Of a DNA stretch of 64,000 nucleotides, positions 7,605 through 15,982 are shown piece by piece (the stretch's first letter is position 1; every line of letters starts with the position of its first letter). Location of the stretch: NCBI RefSeq assembly GCF_035918155.1, contig NZ_CP109327.1:6324001-6388000 (forward strand), given 5' to 3'. Source of the stretch: Streptomyces sp. NBC_01591 (GTDB taxonomy: Bacteria > Actinomycetota > Actinomycetes > Streptomycetales > Streptomycetaceae). The notes below the pieces were generated by a model. It saw only the letters and a list, made by a program, of their open reading frames with translations. It was not told the DNA's origin and did no database searches. Both the position numbers and the translations under genes were made by a program.

Positions 7605-8267
7605 GTGAACAAGGCGCAGCTCGTAGAAGCGATTGCCGACAAGGTCGGAGGCCGCCAGCAGGCCGCCGACGCCGTCGACGCGGTACTCGACGCGATCGTC
7701 CGTGCGGTTGTCGCGGGGGACCGTGTCTCGGTCACCGGCTTCGGCTCGTTCGAGAAGGTCGACCGCCCCGCCCGTTACGCCCGCAACCCGCAGACGGGTG
7801 AGCGTGTGCGGGTCAAGAAGACCTCGGTGCCCCGCTTCCGTGCGGGACAGGGCTTCAAGGACCTGGTGAGCGGCTCGAAGAAGCTCCCCAAGGGCGGCGA
7901 AGTGGCCGTGAAGAAGGCGCCCAAGGGCAGCCTGTCGGGCGGTCCTTCCACCCGTACGACGACCAAGGCCGCGGCGAAGAAGGCCGCCGCCAAGAAGGCC
8001 ACGGCGAAGAAGGCCACCGCCAAGAAGACCACTGCGGCGAAGACCGCGGCGGCCAAGAAGACCACCGCGAAGAAGACCACCGCGGCGGCCAAGAAGACCA
8101 CGGCGAAGAAGACCACCGCCGCGGCGGCGAAGAAGACGACGGCCACCAAGAAGGCCGCCGCCAGCAAGACCGCGCCCGCGAAGAAGGCCACGGCGAAGAA
8201 GGCGCCCGCGAAGAAGACCACCGCGCGCAAGACCACGGTGAAGAAGGCCACTGCACGGAAGAAGTGA
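7605..8267 (+). CDS. hupS: HU-family nucleoid protein with lysine-rich tail, HupS
   Basis: Histone-like DNA-binding protein, 220 residues. Residues 1-90 are the HU fold (MNKAQLVEAIADKVGG, VTGFGSFEKVDRPARYARNPQTGE, PRFRAGQGFKDLV). Residues about 95-220 are a histone H1-like tail of repeated AKK/TTAKK units. Actinobacterial HupS proteins have this two-part structure and compact DNA in spores. The GTG start at 7605 is preceded by GAAGGGGAAG. The tail DNA is repetitive (variants of AAGAAGACCACC), so its length may vary between strains by slippage. A separate gene with its own promoter and terminator. Confidence 0.96.
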   Translation: MNKAQLVEAIADKVGGRQQAADAVDAVLDAIVRAVVAGDRVSVTGFGSFEKVDRPARYARNPQTGERVRVKKTSVPRFRAGQGFKDLVSGSKKLPKGGEVAVKKAPKGSLSGGPSTRTTTKAAAKKAAAKKATAKKATAKKTTAAKTAAAKKTTAKKTTAAAKKTTAKKTTAAAAKKTTATKKAAASKTAPAKKATAKKAPAKKTTARKTTVKKATARKK

Positions 8268-8299
8268 GACCGAGCAGCGCAGGGCTACTCACACGCGCC

Positions 8300-8331
8300 G
8301 GGCCGGGCTCCCCTCGGGGAGCCCGGCCCGC
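8300..8331 (+). terminator. Terminator after hupS
   Basis: Long GC-rich hairpin (about 13 bp, loop TCGG or similar), about 35 bases after the hupS stop. It lies between convergent hupS and the small gene at 8408, so it could act on both strands. Confidence 0.7.
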
Positions 8332-8407
8332 GGGCTGTTCTGGGTCCTGTGCGTGCGGCCGTTCGGAAAGTCTGCGCGTGGCCGGTCAGAACGTGTGCCG
8401 CGCCCGC

Positions 8408-8611
8408 TCAGAACGTCTGCAGGGTCACCAGTGTGATCCGCATCTCCGCACCCTCGCCGCTGCCCTCGATCCGCACCCGCTGCCCCGGACGCAGCAGCCG
8501 CAGACCGCCCGCGTCGAAGGCCCGGGCGTCGAACTCCACCGGCGTGCCGTCGTCGAGCAGCACACTGCCGGTGCGGGTCTCGGGGTCGTAGGTGTACGAG
8601 GTCGCCTGCAT
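8408..8611 (-). CDS. Small conserved protein, probable beta-barrel
   Basis: 67 residues: MQATSYTYDPETRTGSVLLDDG, then a stretch predicted as beta strands (TPVEFDARAF..GLRLLRPGQRVRIEG) ending in ITLVTLQTF. The alternating hydrophobic pattern and GSVLLDDG / LRPGQRVRIE motif look like an OB-fold or cold-shock-type barrel, but no nucleic-acid-binding aromatic motif is obvious. It lies 10 bases downstream of fbiD on the same strand and so is probably cotranscribed. Function unknown. Confidence 0.75.
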   Translation of the reverse strand: MQATSYTYDPETRTGSVLLDDGTPVEFDARAFDAGGLRLLRPGQRVRIEGSGEGAEMRITLVTLQTF

Positions 8612-8621
8612 GGACGGCAGC

Positions 8622-9362
8622 CTATCGGTCCGGTGAGGGAGCCGTTGAGAGTTCGTCGCCGCGGGCCCGGCCGGGGGCGGCGGCGGCCCCCCGGGGGGCT
8701 CCCGGGGCCCAGTGCCCCGCCGTGTGCGCGCCGACGCCCAGCGTCAGCGCCGCCAGCAGATCGTCGCCGGTGTCCACGTCCTGGCGGACCGAATCGATGC
8801 CGGTCAGGTCGATTTCCACCGCGCCGGAGTCCAGGTGCCGGGCCCGGGAAGGGCCGCCGAAAGCCGGACGCAATTCCACTCCCGGCGCAGCCGACAGAAA
8901 TGTTGTACCGATTCCTGCCGCATCGGTCACAAATGCGCGAGGGAATTCGGCGGAATAGTCGAGCACCCGGGCCAATTCTCCGGGGCGGAGCGCGGGCAGA
9001 TCCGCGTTGAGGGCGGCGACCGCGGCCCGGGGCCGCCCGGCCCGTACGGCCCGCTCGCCGTGTGCCAGCGCGGCGTTGAGCCCGCGGCCGGGTTCGTCGG
9101 GGACGACGCGCGCCCCGATGGCCGTGAGGGCCGCCCCGGCCTCCCGGTCGTCCGTGACTACCACCACATCCAGTACCGCCGGGCAGGACAGGGCGGCGGC
9201 CACGGTGTCCCGGGCGAAGGCGAGGGCGAGCCGGGGGCGCAGCTCGGCCCCCGTCGTGGGCGTCAGCCTGCTCTTGGCCCGTGCCAGGGGTTTCAACGGG
9301 ACGACCAGGGACCAAGGACCGGTCGGGTCGGTGTTCGTGGCGATCTCCCCCTCGATGCGCAT
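8622..9362 (-). CDS. fbiD: Phosphoenolpyruvate (or 2-phospho-L-lactate) guanylyltransferase
   Basis: CofC/FbiD family, 246 residues. It activates a three-carbon phosphoacid with GTP in the first step of coenzyme F420 synthesis; the actinobacterial enzymes are reported to use phosphoenolpyruvate. The N-terminal nucleotide-binding signature is VPLKPLARAKSRL, followed by VVVVTDD and the LNADLPALRPGEL metal and nucleotide motif. The C-terminal 25 residues are a Gly/Ala/Pro-rich extension (APRGAAAAPGRARGDE) beyond the usual family end. The LLM-class oxidoreductase at 38.5 kb is a family in which some members use F420, but no link is shown here. Confidence 0.9.
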   Translation of the reverse strand: MRIEGEIATNTDPTGPWSLVVPLKPLARAKSRLTPTTGAELRPRLALAFARDTVAAALSCPAVLDVVVVTDDREAGAALTAIGARVVPDEPGRGLNAALAHGERAVRAGRPRAAVAALNADLPALRPGELARVLDYSAEFPRAFVTDAAGIGTTFLSAAPGVELRPAFGGPSRARHLDSGAVEIDLTGIDSVRQDVDTGDDLLAALTLGVGAHTAGHWAPGAPRGAAAAPGRARGDELSTAPSPDR

Positions 9363-9511
9363 CGCCGCTTATTCTCGCCTGCCGGTGCGAGAACCTGGAG
9401 GGTCGGTCCCGAAAGCGGGGCGTACGGTGTTCTCGACAGAGCAGGGGCCTGGGGCGAGACTTGACCGTCGGTAGCCAGGCAGAGTTCAGGTCCTTAGAGG
9501 AAGGTGTCCGA

Positions 9512-10264
9512 GTGTCCCGCCGCAGAATCGGCTTCTGGTACCGCCTGGCGGCGGTCATCGCAAAACCGCCGTTGGTGGTTCTGTTCAAGCGTGACTGGCG
9601 GGGGATGGAACACATTCCGGCCGACGGTGGATTTATTACCGCGGTCAATCACAACTCCTATCTGGACCCGCTTTCCTACGGTCACTTCCAGTACAACACC
9701 GGACGGGTGCCGCGGCTTCTTGCCAAGGCGGGCCTGTTCAAGACCCCCTTTGTCGGAATGATGCTGCGCGGTACCGGACAGATCCCGGTGTATCGCGAGA
9801 CGACCAACGCACTGGACGCCTTCCGGGCGGCCGTCGACGCCATCGAGCGCGGTGAATGCGTCGCCTTCTACCCGGAGGGCACGCTCACCCGCGACCCCGA
9901 CATGTGGCCGATGGCCGGCAAGACCGGTGCCGCCCGCGTCGCGTTGATGACGAAGGCGCCGGTCATCCCCGTCGCCCAGTGGGGCGCCAACTTCGCGATG
10001 CCGCCGTACGCCAAGGACAACAAGCTCCGGCTGTTCCCCCGCAAGACCCTTCAGGTGCAGGCCGGACCCCCCGTGGACCTCTCCAGGTTCTATGACAGGG
10101 ATCCGACGCCCGACGTCCTGCGCGAGGCGACCGAGGCCATCATGTCCGCGGTCACCGCGCAGCTGGAGATCGTGCGGGGCGAGCAGGCCCCCGTACAGCC
10201 CTACGACCATCGCAAGGCCCGTGCGGAGCAGCGGCGCAAGGCCGAAGGAAAGGGACCCAAGTGA
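9512..10264 (+). CDS. plsC: 1-acylglycerol-3-phosphate O-acyltransferase (PlsC family)
   Basis: Membrane-associated acyltransferase, 250 residues, that transfers a second acyl chain to lysophosphatidate. The catalytic NHX4D motif is NHNSYLD and the acyl-acceptor motif is FYPEGTLTRD. The GTG at 9512 starts VSRRRIGFWYRLAAVIAK, an amphipathic N-terminus, with GAGGAAGG 8 bases upstream. The stop overlaps the GTG of gpsA by 4 bases (GTGA), so the two are translationally coupled. Together they build phosphatidate from glycerol-3-phosphate. Confidence 0.93.
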   Translation: MSRRRIGFWYRLAAVIAKPPLVVLFKRDWRGMEHIPADGGFITAVNHNSYLDPLSYGHFQYNTGRVPRLLAKAGLFKTPFVGMMLRGTGQIPVYRETTNALDAFRAAVDAIERGECVAFYPEGTLTRDPDMWPMAGKTGAARVALMTKAPVIPVAQWGANFAMPPYAKDNKLRLFPRKTLQVQAGPPVDLSRFYDRDPTPDVLREATEAIMSAVTAQLEIVRGEQAPVQPYDHRKARAEQRRKAEGKGPK

Positions 10265-11271
10265 CGCACCCCGCAAAGGCGGCCGTCTTCGGAACCGGCT
10301 CATGGGGTACGGCCTTCGGCATGGTCCTCGCCGACGCCGGCTGCGAGGTCACCCTCTGGGGCCGTCGCGCCGAGGTCGCCGAGGCCGTCAACACGACCCG
10401 TACCAACCCGGACTACCTGCCGGGAATCGAGCTCCCCGAATCCGTCCGGGCCACCACCGACGCCGCCGAGGCGCTGCACGGCGCCGACTTCGCCGTACTC
10501 GTGGTGCCTTCGCAGACACTGCGCGCCAACCTTGCCGAATGGACCCCGCACCTCGGTTCCGACACCGTTCTCGTCTCGATGATGAAGGGCGTCGAACTCG
10601 GCACCGCGAAGCGGATGAGCGAGGTCATCGAGGACGTCACCAAGGTCTCCGCGGACCGGATCGCTGTCATCACCGGCCCCAACCTGGCCAAGGAGATCGC
10701 AGAACGCCGCCCCGCGGCGGCCGTCGTCGCCTGCCAGGACGAGTCCGTGGCCCAGCGCCTCCAGACCGCCTGCCACACCTCGTACTTCCGCCCGTACACC
10801 AACACCGATGTGGTCGGCTGCGAGCTCGGCGGCGCGGTCAAGAACGTCATCGGCCTGGCGGTCGGCATCGCCGACGGCATGGGTCTCGGCGACAACGCCA
10901 AGGGTTCGCTCATCACCCGGGGCCTCGCCGAGACGACCCGCCTCGGCCTGGCCATGGGTGCCGATCCGCTGACCTTCTCCGGACTCGCGGGCCTGGGCGA
11001 CCTGGTGGCGACCTGCTCCTCGCCGCTCTCGCGCAACCACACCTTCGGCACCAACCTCGGCCGCGGCATGACGCTCCAGGAGACCATCGCCGTCACCAGC
11101 CAGACCGCCGAGGGCGTCAAGTCCTGTGAGTCGGTGCTCGATCTGGCGCGCAGGCACGGCGTCGACATGCCCATCACCGAGACGGTCGTCGGCATCGTCC
11201 ACGAGGGCAAGCCGCCGATGGTTGCGCTGGGCGAGCTGATGTCGCGCAGCGCGAAGCCCGAGCGGCGCTGA
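10261..11271 (+). CDS. gpsA: Glycerol-3-phosphate dehydrogenase [NAD(P)+]
   Basis: Makes sn-glycerol-3-phosphate from dihydroxyacetone phosphate for phospholipid synthesis. 336 residues, standard length. The Rossmann motif VFGTGSWGTAFG is at the N-terminus, the substrate-binding Lys lies in GGAVKNVIGLAVGIADG, and TGPNLAKEIA is a family signature. The GTG start overlaps the plsC stop. Its end is followed after about 100 bases by ddlA, without a clear terminator between, so one transcript is possible. Confidence 0.97.
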   Translation: MTHPAKAAVFGTGSWGTAFGMVLADAGCEVTLWGRRAEVAEAVNTTRTNPDYLPGIELPESVRATTDAAEALHGADFAVLVVPSQTLRANLAEWTPHLGSDTVLVSMMKGVELGTAKRMSEVIEDVTKVSADRIAVITGPNLAKEIAERRPAAAVVACQDESVAQRLQTACHTSYFRPYTNTDVVGCELGGAVKNVIGLAVGIADGMGLGDNAKGSLITRGLAETTRLGLAMGADPLTFSGLAGLGDLVATCSSPLSRNHTFGTNLGRGMTLQETIAVTSQTAEGVKSCESVLDLARRHGVDMPITETVVGIVHEGKPPMVALGELMSRSAKPERR

Positions 11272-11372
11272 GGGCGGCCGGGGCGGGTGGAGCGGTGAAC
11301 GTTCCCGCTCACCGCTTCGGCGGCCCCGGCCGCGCTGACGCGAGTGGTACCAGCAGGTACGCTCAACGCGAT

Positions 11373-12530
11373 ATGAGCAGCGAGAACCTCCCCCAGAGCC
11401 CGGAGCAGCAGCTCCGCAAGCCGCGCGTGGCCGTCGTGTTCGGCGGCCGCAGCTCCGAACACGGCATCTCGGTCGTCACGGCCGGCGCCGTCCTGAACGC
11501 CATCGACCGGACCAAGTACGACGTCCTGCCGATCGGCATCACGACGGACGGCCGCTGGGCGCTCACCGCCGACGAACCCGAACGCATGGCCATCACGGAC
11601 CGGAAGATGCCGGAAGTGGCCCAACTGGCCGAGTCCACCGAGGGCGCCGTGGTGCTCTCCGTCGACCCCGGCAGCCGCGAAGTGGTGTTCAGCGAGCCCG
11701 GCTCGGTGCCCAAGGCGCTCGGCGAGGTCGACGTCGTCTTCCCCGTGCTGCACGGCCCGTACGGCGAGGACGGCACCCTGCAGGGGCTCCTGGAGCTCTC
11801 CGGTGTGCCCTATGTCGGCGCCGGCGTGCTCGCCTCGGCGGTCGGCCAGGACAAGGAGTACATGAAGCGGGTCTTCATCTCCTTCGGGCTGCCGGTCGGC
11901 CCGTACCTCGTGGTGCGTCCCCGCGAATGGGACAACGACCCCTCCGGTGCCCGCAAGCGCATCGTGGACTTCGCCGGCGACCACGGCTGGCCGCTCTTCA
12001 TCAAGCCCGCCCGGGCCGGCTCGTCCATCGGCATCACCAAGGTCGACGACCTGTCCGGCCTCGACGAGGCGATCGAGGAGGCCCGCCGCCACGACCCCAA
12101 GTTCCTGGTCGAGTCGCTGCTGCAGGGCCGCGAGATCGAGTGCGGGGTGCTGGAGTTCGAGGACGGGCCGCGCGCCAGCGTGCCCGCCGAGATCCCGCCG
12201 GTGACCTCGCACGACTTCTACGACTTCGAGGCCAAGTACATCGACTCGGCCTCCGGGATCGTGCCCGCCCCGCTCACCGAGGAGCAGACGGCCGAGGTGC
12301 AGCGGCTCGCGGTCGAGGCCTTCGAGGCCACGTCCTGCGAGGGGCTGGTCCGTGCCGACTTCTTCCTCACCGAGGACGGCACCTTCGTGATCAACGAGAT
12401 CAACACCCTGCCGGGCTTCACCCCGATCTCCATGTACCCGCGGATGTGGCAGGAGAGCGGTGTCAGCTACCAGGAACTGGTGGACCGGCTGATCCAGGCC
12501 GCGTTGAGCCGCCCGACCGGCCTGCGCTGA
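11373..12530 (+). CDS. ddlA: D-alanine--D-alanine ligase
   Basis: ATP-grasp ligase that joins two D-Ala for peptidoglycan precursors; 385 residues. RVAVVFGGRSSEHGISVVTAG is the N-terminal substrate loop, PVLHGPYGEDGTLQGLLEL and KPARAGSSIGITKV are ATP-grasp and omega-loop motifs, and NEINTLPGFTPISMYP holds metal-binding residues. The ATG at 11373 is used; the frame is open to 11295 but that part is not similar to Ddl. The sequence HGPYGEDGT with Tyr is typical of D-Ala-D-Ala rather than D-Ala-D-Lac ligases. Confidence 0.96.
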   Translation: MSSENLPQSPEQQLRKPRVAVVFGGRSSEHGISVVTAGAVLNAIDRTKYDVLPIGITTDGRWALTADEPERMAITDRKMPEVAQLAESTEGAVVLSVDPGSREVVFSEPGSVPKALGEVDVVFPVLHGPYGEDGTLQGLLELSGVPYVGAGVLASAVGQDKEYMKRVFISFGLPVGPYLVVRPREWDNDPSGARKRIVDFAGDHGWPLFIKPARAGSSIGITKVDDLSGLDEAIEEARRHDPKFLVESLLQGREIECGVLEFEDGPRASVPAEIPPVTSHDFYDFEAKYIDSASGIVPAPLTEEQTAEVQRLAVEAFEATSCEGLVRADFFLTEDGTFVINEINTLPGFTPISMYPRMWQESGVSYQELVDRLIQAALSRPTGLR

Positions 12531-12549
12531 GCCGGATCCCGTGCAGTAC

Positions 12550-12579
12550 GGCGTGCGCTCCCGGGCGGGAGCGCACGCC
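12550..12579. terminator. Bidirectional terminator between ddlA and DUF3515 gene
   Basis: 13-bp perfect stem (12550-12562 with 12567-12579) with a GGGC loop between convergent genes. The stop of the minus-strand gene directly abuts it. Confidence 0.75.
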
Positions 12580-13062
12580 CTACAGTCCCGGAACCGTCTT
12601 ACGGACGGCCGGGCCGAACGCGGCCAACGGGCTCGCGTCATGGACGTACGCCGCCGACAGGGTCACCTCGACGTACGCCTTGCGGTAGGTCGTCGTGAAA
12701 CGCGGACCGGCGTCATCGGGCTGCTCCAGCAGCCAGTTGACGCCGTTCGCCTCGGTCCCCTTCGCCATGGGGTCGTCCATCTTCGCGGGCCGGGGGACAC
12801 CGCAGCGCAGTACGATCTCCCCGTCCCCCCACTCGGCGGTCAGTTCGGACTTCGGCCCGGCGTCACCGCGGTCGAGTCCGGCAACGGTCCTCGGCAGCTC
12901 CTCGTGCAGCGCACGGCAGTAGGCCGCGGCTTCCGGGGACGGTGAGGGAACTGTGATCGACACCGCGGCGTCCGTTGAGGAGCAGCCCGCCGCGGCCAGC
13001 AGCAGTGCGGCGACGGACGGGCCGAGGAACAAGGGGTGGCGGAGCCGGCGCGATGATGTCAC
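12580..13062 (-). CDS. DUF3515 family lipoprotein
   Basis: 160-residue predicted lipoprotein. The N-terminus has Arg residues, a hydrophobic core (FLGPSVAALLLAAA) and the lipobox AAAGC at about residues 23-27, so it should be anchored outside the membrane. The mature part carries the DUF3515 signature (AAAYCRALHEELPRTVAGL, with Cys pairs at about 49 and 86). The GTG start at 13062 is used. The family is actinobacterial and of unknown function. Neighbours ddlA and thiL do not suggest a role. Confidence 0.88.
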   Translation of the reverse strand: MTSSRRLRHPLFLGPSVAALLLAAAGCSSTDAAVSITVPSPSPEAAAYCRALHEELPRTVAGLDRGDAGPKSELTAEWGDGEIVLRCGVPRPAKMDDPMAKGTEANGVNWLLEQPDDAGPRFTTTYRKAYVEVTLSAAYVHDASPLAAFGPAVRKTVPGL

Positions 13063-13082
13063 CGAGCCAGCGTAGACGGGGA

Positions 13083-13316
13083 CTACAGATGAACGACCGG
13101 GCAGGTCAGGGTTCGGGTGATGCCTTCCACTTGCTGGACCTTGGCGACCACCATGCGGCCGAGTTCATCGACTGTGTCGGCCTGCGCGCGCACGATCACG
13201 TCGTAGGGACCGGTGACGTCCTCTGCCTGGATCACTCCCGGAACTCTGGCGATGGTCTCGGCGACGGTCGACGCCTTGCCCACCTCGGTCTGAATAAGGA
13301 TGTACGCCTGTACCAC
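13083..13316 (-). CDS. Stand-alone Lrp/AsnC ligand-binding (RAM) domain protein
   Basis: 77-residue alpha/beta sandwich: VQAYILIQTEVGKASTVAETIARVPGVIQAEDVTGPYDVIVRA, the ligand-sensing domain of Lrp/AsnC regulators without a DNA-binding helix-turn-helix. The GTG at 13316 has GGAGG at the right distance. The frame stays open far upstream, but that sequence is antisense to thiL and is not coding. Such proteins oligomerise and bind amino acids; a partner is not evident here. Confidence 0.9.
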   Translation of the reverse strand: MVQAYILIQTEVGKASTVAETIARVPGVIQAEDVTGPYDVIVRAQADTVDELGRMVVAKVQQVEGITRTLTCPVVHL

Positions 13317-13643
13317 GGAACCTCCAGGGCGGCCACGAGGATCATGTGGGGGAGAAAGGGACGCCACGGTATCGCGTTGCCGCGTGCCGCGGGGAGACCT
13401 GTGGACCGTTGACGCCCAGAGCGTGGCGCACACAACACACAAGTTGACGTATCTCTTGACAGTACCGACAGCAGTGACGGCCCGCGACCGCGGGCGCAGC
13501 GGTCCGGAAGGGGGACGGGCATGGCGGTGACCAGCGGTGCAGACTGCTCCCTGCGGCGGCGGCGGCCGGTCCATGGTCCGGACCCCCGGCCGCCGAAGCA
13601 GCCCGGACGACCGTCCGGCGCGACAGATGAGAGGTGAGACTCG
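13317..13643. other. Gene-free divergent region between RAM-domain gene and thiL
   Basis: 327 bases. A TTGACA hexamer at 13456-13461 and a TTGACG at 13444-13449 suggest a promoter towards thiL, but no convincing -10 element follows at the right distance. No open frame here is supported by codon use. Confidence 0.5.
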
Positions 13644-14615
13644 GTGAAGGGAACCGTGGGCGAGTTGGGGGAGTTCGGGCTCATCAGGGAGCTCACTTCC
13701 CGGCTCACCACCACTCCGGCGGTACGACTCGGCCCCGGCGACGACGCCGCGGTCGTGACCGCTCCCGACCGCAGGGTCGTGGCCAGTACGGACATCCTGT
13801 TGGAGGGACGGCACTTCCGCCGCGACTGGTCGACCGCGTACGATGTCGGCCGCAAGGCCGCCGCCCAGAACCTCGCCGACATCGCCGCGATGGGCGCGGT
13901 GCCCACCGCGCTGCTGCTCGGCCTGGTCGTCCCCGCCGAACTCCCGGTCACCTGGGCCGGCGAGCTGATGGACGGCATCCGTGACGAGTGCCAGGTCGCG
14001 GGCGCGGCCGTGGTCGGCGGAGACGTGGTGCGCGGCGAGACGATCACCGTCTCGATCACCGCGCTGGGCGATCTGCGCAACCACGAGCCGGTCACCCGCT
14101 CCGGCGCCCAGCCCGGCGACGTCGTCGCCGTCACCGGCTGGCTCGGCTGGTCCGCCGCCGGGTACGCGGTGCTCTCCCGCGGCTTCCGTTCGCCGCGCGC
14201 CTTCGTCGAGGCCCATCGGCGCCCCGAACCGCCGTACCACGCGGGCCCCGCGGCCGCAGGGCTCGGCGCCACCGCGATGACGGACGTGAGCGACGGTCTC
14301 GTCGCCGACCTCGGGCACATCGCCGAGGCCAGCAAGGTCCGGATCGATCTGCGCTCCGGACTCATCGACATCCCCTCGCAGATGTCCGACATCGGGCAGG
14401 CCGTCGGCGTCGACCCGCTCCAGTGGGTGCTGACCGGGGGCGAGGACCACGCGATCGTCGCCACCTTCCCGCCGGACGTGAAGCTGCCCGCCCGCTGGAA
14501 GGTGATCGGCGAGGTCCTCAACCCCTCTGCGCTGCCGCAGGTGACGGTCGACGGGGCGCCCTGGACCAGCAAGGGCGGCTGGGACCACTTCGGGGACATC
14601 GAGGACGCCCAGTAG
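13644..14615 (+). CDS. thiL: Thiamine-monophosphate kinase
   Basis: Phosphorylates thiamine monophosphate to the active diphosphate; 323 residues. It is an AIR-synthetase/PurM-like fold: GELGEFGLIRELTSRL at the N-terminus, the LGPGDDAAVV metal and ATP motif, and STDILLEGRHF and MTDVSDGLVADLGHIAEAS further on. The GTG at 13644 follows GAGGTGAGACTCG. thiD starts 9 bases after its stop, giving a two-gene thiamine unit. Confidence 0.97.
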   Translation: MKGTVGELGEFGLIRELTSRLTTTPAVRLGPGDDAAVVTAPDRRVVASTDILLEGRHFRRDWSTAYDVGRKAAAQNLADIAAMGAVPTALLLGLVVPAELPVTWAGELMDGIRDECQVAGAAVVGGDVVRGETITVSITALGDLRNHEPVTRSGAQPGDVVAVTGWLGWSAAGYAVLSRGFRSPRAFVEAHRRPEPPYHAGPAAAGLGATAMTDVSDGLVADLGHIAEASKVRIDLRSGLIDIPSQMSDIGQAVGVDPLQWVLTGGEDHAIVATFPPDVKLPARWKVIGEVLNPSALPQVTVDGAPWTSKGGWDHFGDIEDAQ

Positions 14616-14624
14616 ATTCGGCGT

Positions 14625-15431
14625 ATGCCCATATCTGCTGCTGTACCCGCCCGTGTGCTCACCGTCGCCGGATCCGACTCCGGCGGCGGTGCGGGCATCC
14701 AGGCCGACCTGAAGACGATGCTGGCGCACGGTGTGCACGGGATGAGCGTGCTGACCGCCGTCACCGCCCAGAACTCGCTGGGGGTGCAGGGCGCCTGGGA
14801 ACTGCCCGCCGAGGCCGTACGCGCCCAGTACCGCAGTGTGGTGGACGACATCGGGGTGCAGGCGGTCAAGACCGGAATGCTGTCGTCGGCCGTCCTCGTG
14901 GAGACCGTGGCCGAACTCCTCGCCGGCACCGACGCCCCGGCCGTCATCGACCCGGTCGGTGTCTCCAAGCACGGCGATCCGCTGCTGGCCGCCGAGGCGC
15001 TCGATTCCGTACGGACGAAACTGCTGCCGGCCGCCACGGTCGCCACCCCGAACCTGGACGAGGTGGCACAGCTCACCGGCGTCCACGTCGAGGACGAGAC
15101 CGGGATGCGGCGGGCCGCCGCCGCGCTGTTGGAGTTCGGGCCGCGCTGGGTCGTCGTCAAGGGCGGGCATCTGCCGGGCGAGCCCGTCGACCTGCTCACG
15201 GACGGCACCGAGGAGCACTGGCTGCGCGCCCCCAGGCACGAGAACCGTCACACCCACGGCACCGGCTGCACCCTCGCCTCGGCCATCGCCTGCGGGCTGG
15301 CCCTGGGGCAGGACGTGCCCACGGCGGTACGGCACGCGAAGGTGTACGTCACGGGGGCGATCATGGCGGGCTTCCCGCTGGGCTCCGGGATCGGCCCGGT
15401 CGACCACGGCTGGCGGACGCGCACCGGATGA
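14625..15431 (+). CDS. thiD: Hydroxymethylpyrimidine/phosphomethylpyrimidine kinase
   Basis: Phosphorylates HMP and HMP-phosphate in the pyrimidine branch of thiamine synthesis; 268 residues. It is a ribokinase-like fold with [18 protein letters not shown] at the N-terminus and the anion-hole motif [16 protein letters not shown] at the C-terminus. It is directly downstream of thiL. Confidence 0.97.
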   Translation: MPISAAVPARVLTVAGSDSGGGAGIQADLKTMLAHGVHGMSVLTAVTAQNSLGVQGAWELPAEAVRAQYRSVVDDIGVQAVKTGMLSSAVLVETVAELLAGTDAPAVIDPVGVSKHGDPLLAAEALDSVRTKLLPAATVATPNLDEVAQLTGVHVEDETGMRRAAAALLEFGPRWVVVKGGHLPGEPVDLLTDGTEEHWLRAPRHENRHTHGTGCTLASAIACGLALGQDVPTAVRHAKVYVTGAIMAGFPLGSGIGPVDHGWRTRTG

Positions 15432-15470
15432 GGGCGCCCAGGCGCCGGCAAAAAGGGCCGAGAGCACAGC

Positions 15471-15504
15471 AAAAAGCCGGTCCACCGAGATGGACCGGCT
15501 TTTT
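15471..15504. terminator. Bidirectional terminator between thiD and rpmB
   Basis: 14-bp stem (15471-15484 with 15491-15504) starting with AAAAA and ending with TTTTT, so it is a classical intrinsic terminator on both strands between convergent genes. Confidence 0.9.
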
Positions 15505-15537
15505 GGGCAACCGGAAGGCTGCGCTACGACGGGAACG

Positions 15538-15723
15538 TCAGCGCGCGACCTTGCCGGCCTTGATGCACGAGGTGCAGACGTTGAGCCGCTTCGGCGTCCG
15601 ACCGACCACGGCACGCACGCGCTGGATGTTGGGATTCCAGCGACGGGACGTACGGCGGTGCGAGTGCGAAATGTTGTTGCCGAAGCCCGGCCCCTTGCCG
15701 CAGACGTCGCAGTTGGCAGCCAC
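15538..15723 (-). CDS. rpmB: Ribosomal protein bL28
   Basis: 61-residue large-subunit protein: [25 protein letters not shown]... with the CxxC pair at residues 5-8 and a second pair (CTSC) near residue 50, so this is the zinc-ribbon (C+) form. The start is GTG at 15723. Streptomyces genomes often carry a second, zinc-independent L28; it is not in this window. Confidence 0.97.
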   Translation of the reverse strand: MAANCDVCGKGPGFGNNISHSHRRTSRRWNPNIQRVRAVVGRTPKRLNVCTSCIKAGKVAR

Positions 15724-15982
15724 GGGTCACTCCAAAGACTTCAGATGCACTTACAGTGAAATCCGGCGCGCCGGAATCATTTGACTGAAGTGGCGGTGCC
15801 GGAGGGATGGCCCGACTCTCATCGGGCAACCGAAGCAGCATACAACGGCTGCGTCGGTGGAACGAAACTACCATGGGTTCCACCGACCCCGTCCCGCCCC
15901 CTGTCCCCGCCGGACCCGGCGCGCGGGGAATACTCTGCGATGCAGCCGGCCGCCCACGGCCGAATCCGAGGAGGGCCGACAG

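Noticed and set aside
7775..8251. A hydrophobic protein of about 150 residues on the minus strand opposite hupS
   Set aside because: Its Phe/Ala/Val repeats are the reverse reading of the AAG-rich lysine tail; no start signal or homology.
13300..13530. A 76-codon open frame in the gap upstream of thiL
   Set aside because: No ribosome-binding site, no homology and atypical residue composition.
13083..15614. An 843-codon minus-strand frame covering thiL and thiD
   Set aside because: Only the last 77 codons (13083-13316) are a recognisable protein with a ribosome-binding site; the rest is antisense to two well-identified genes.
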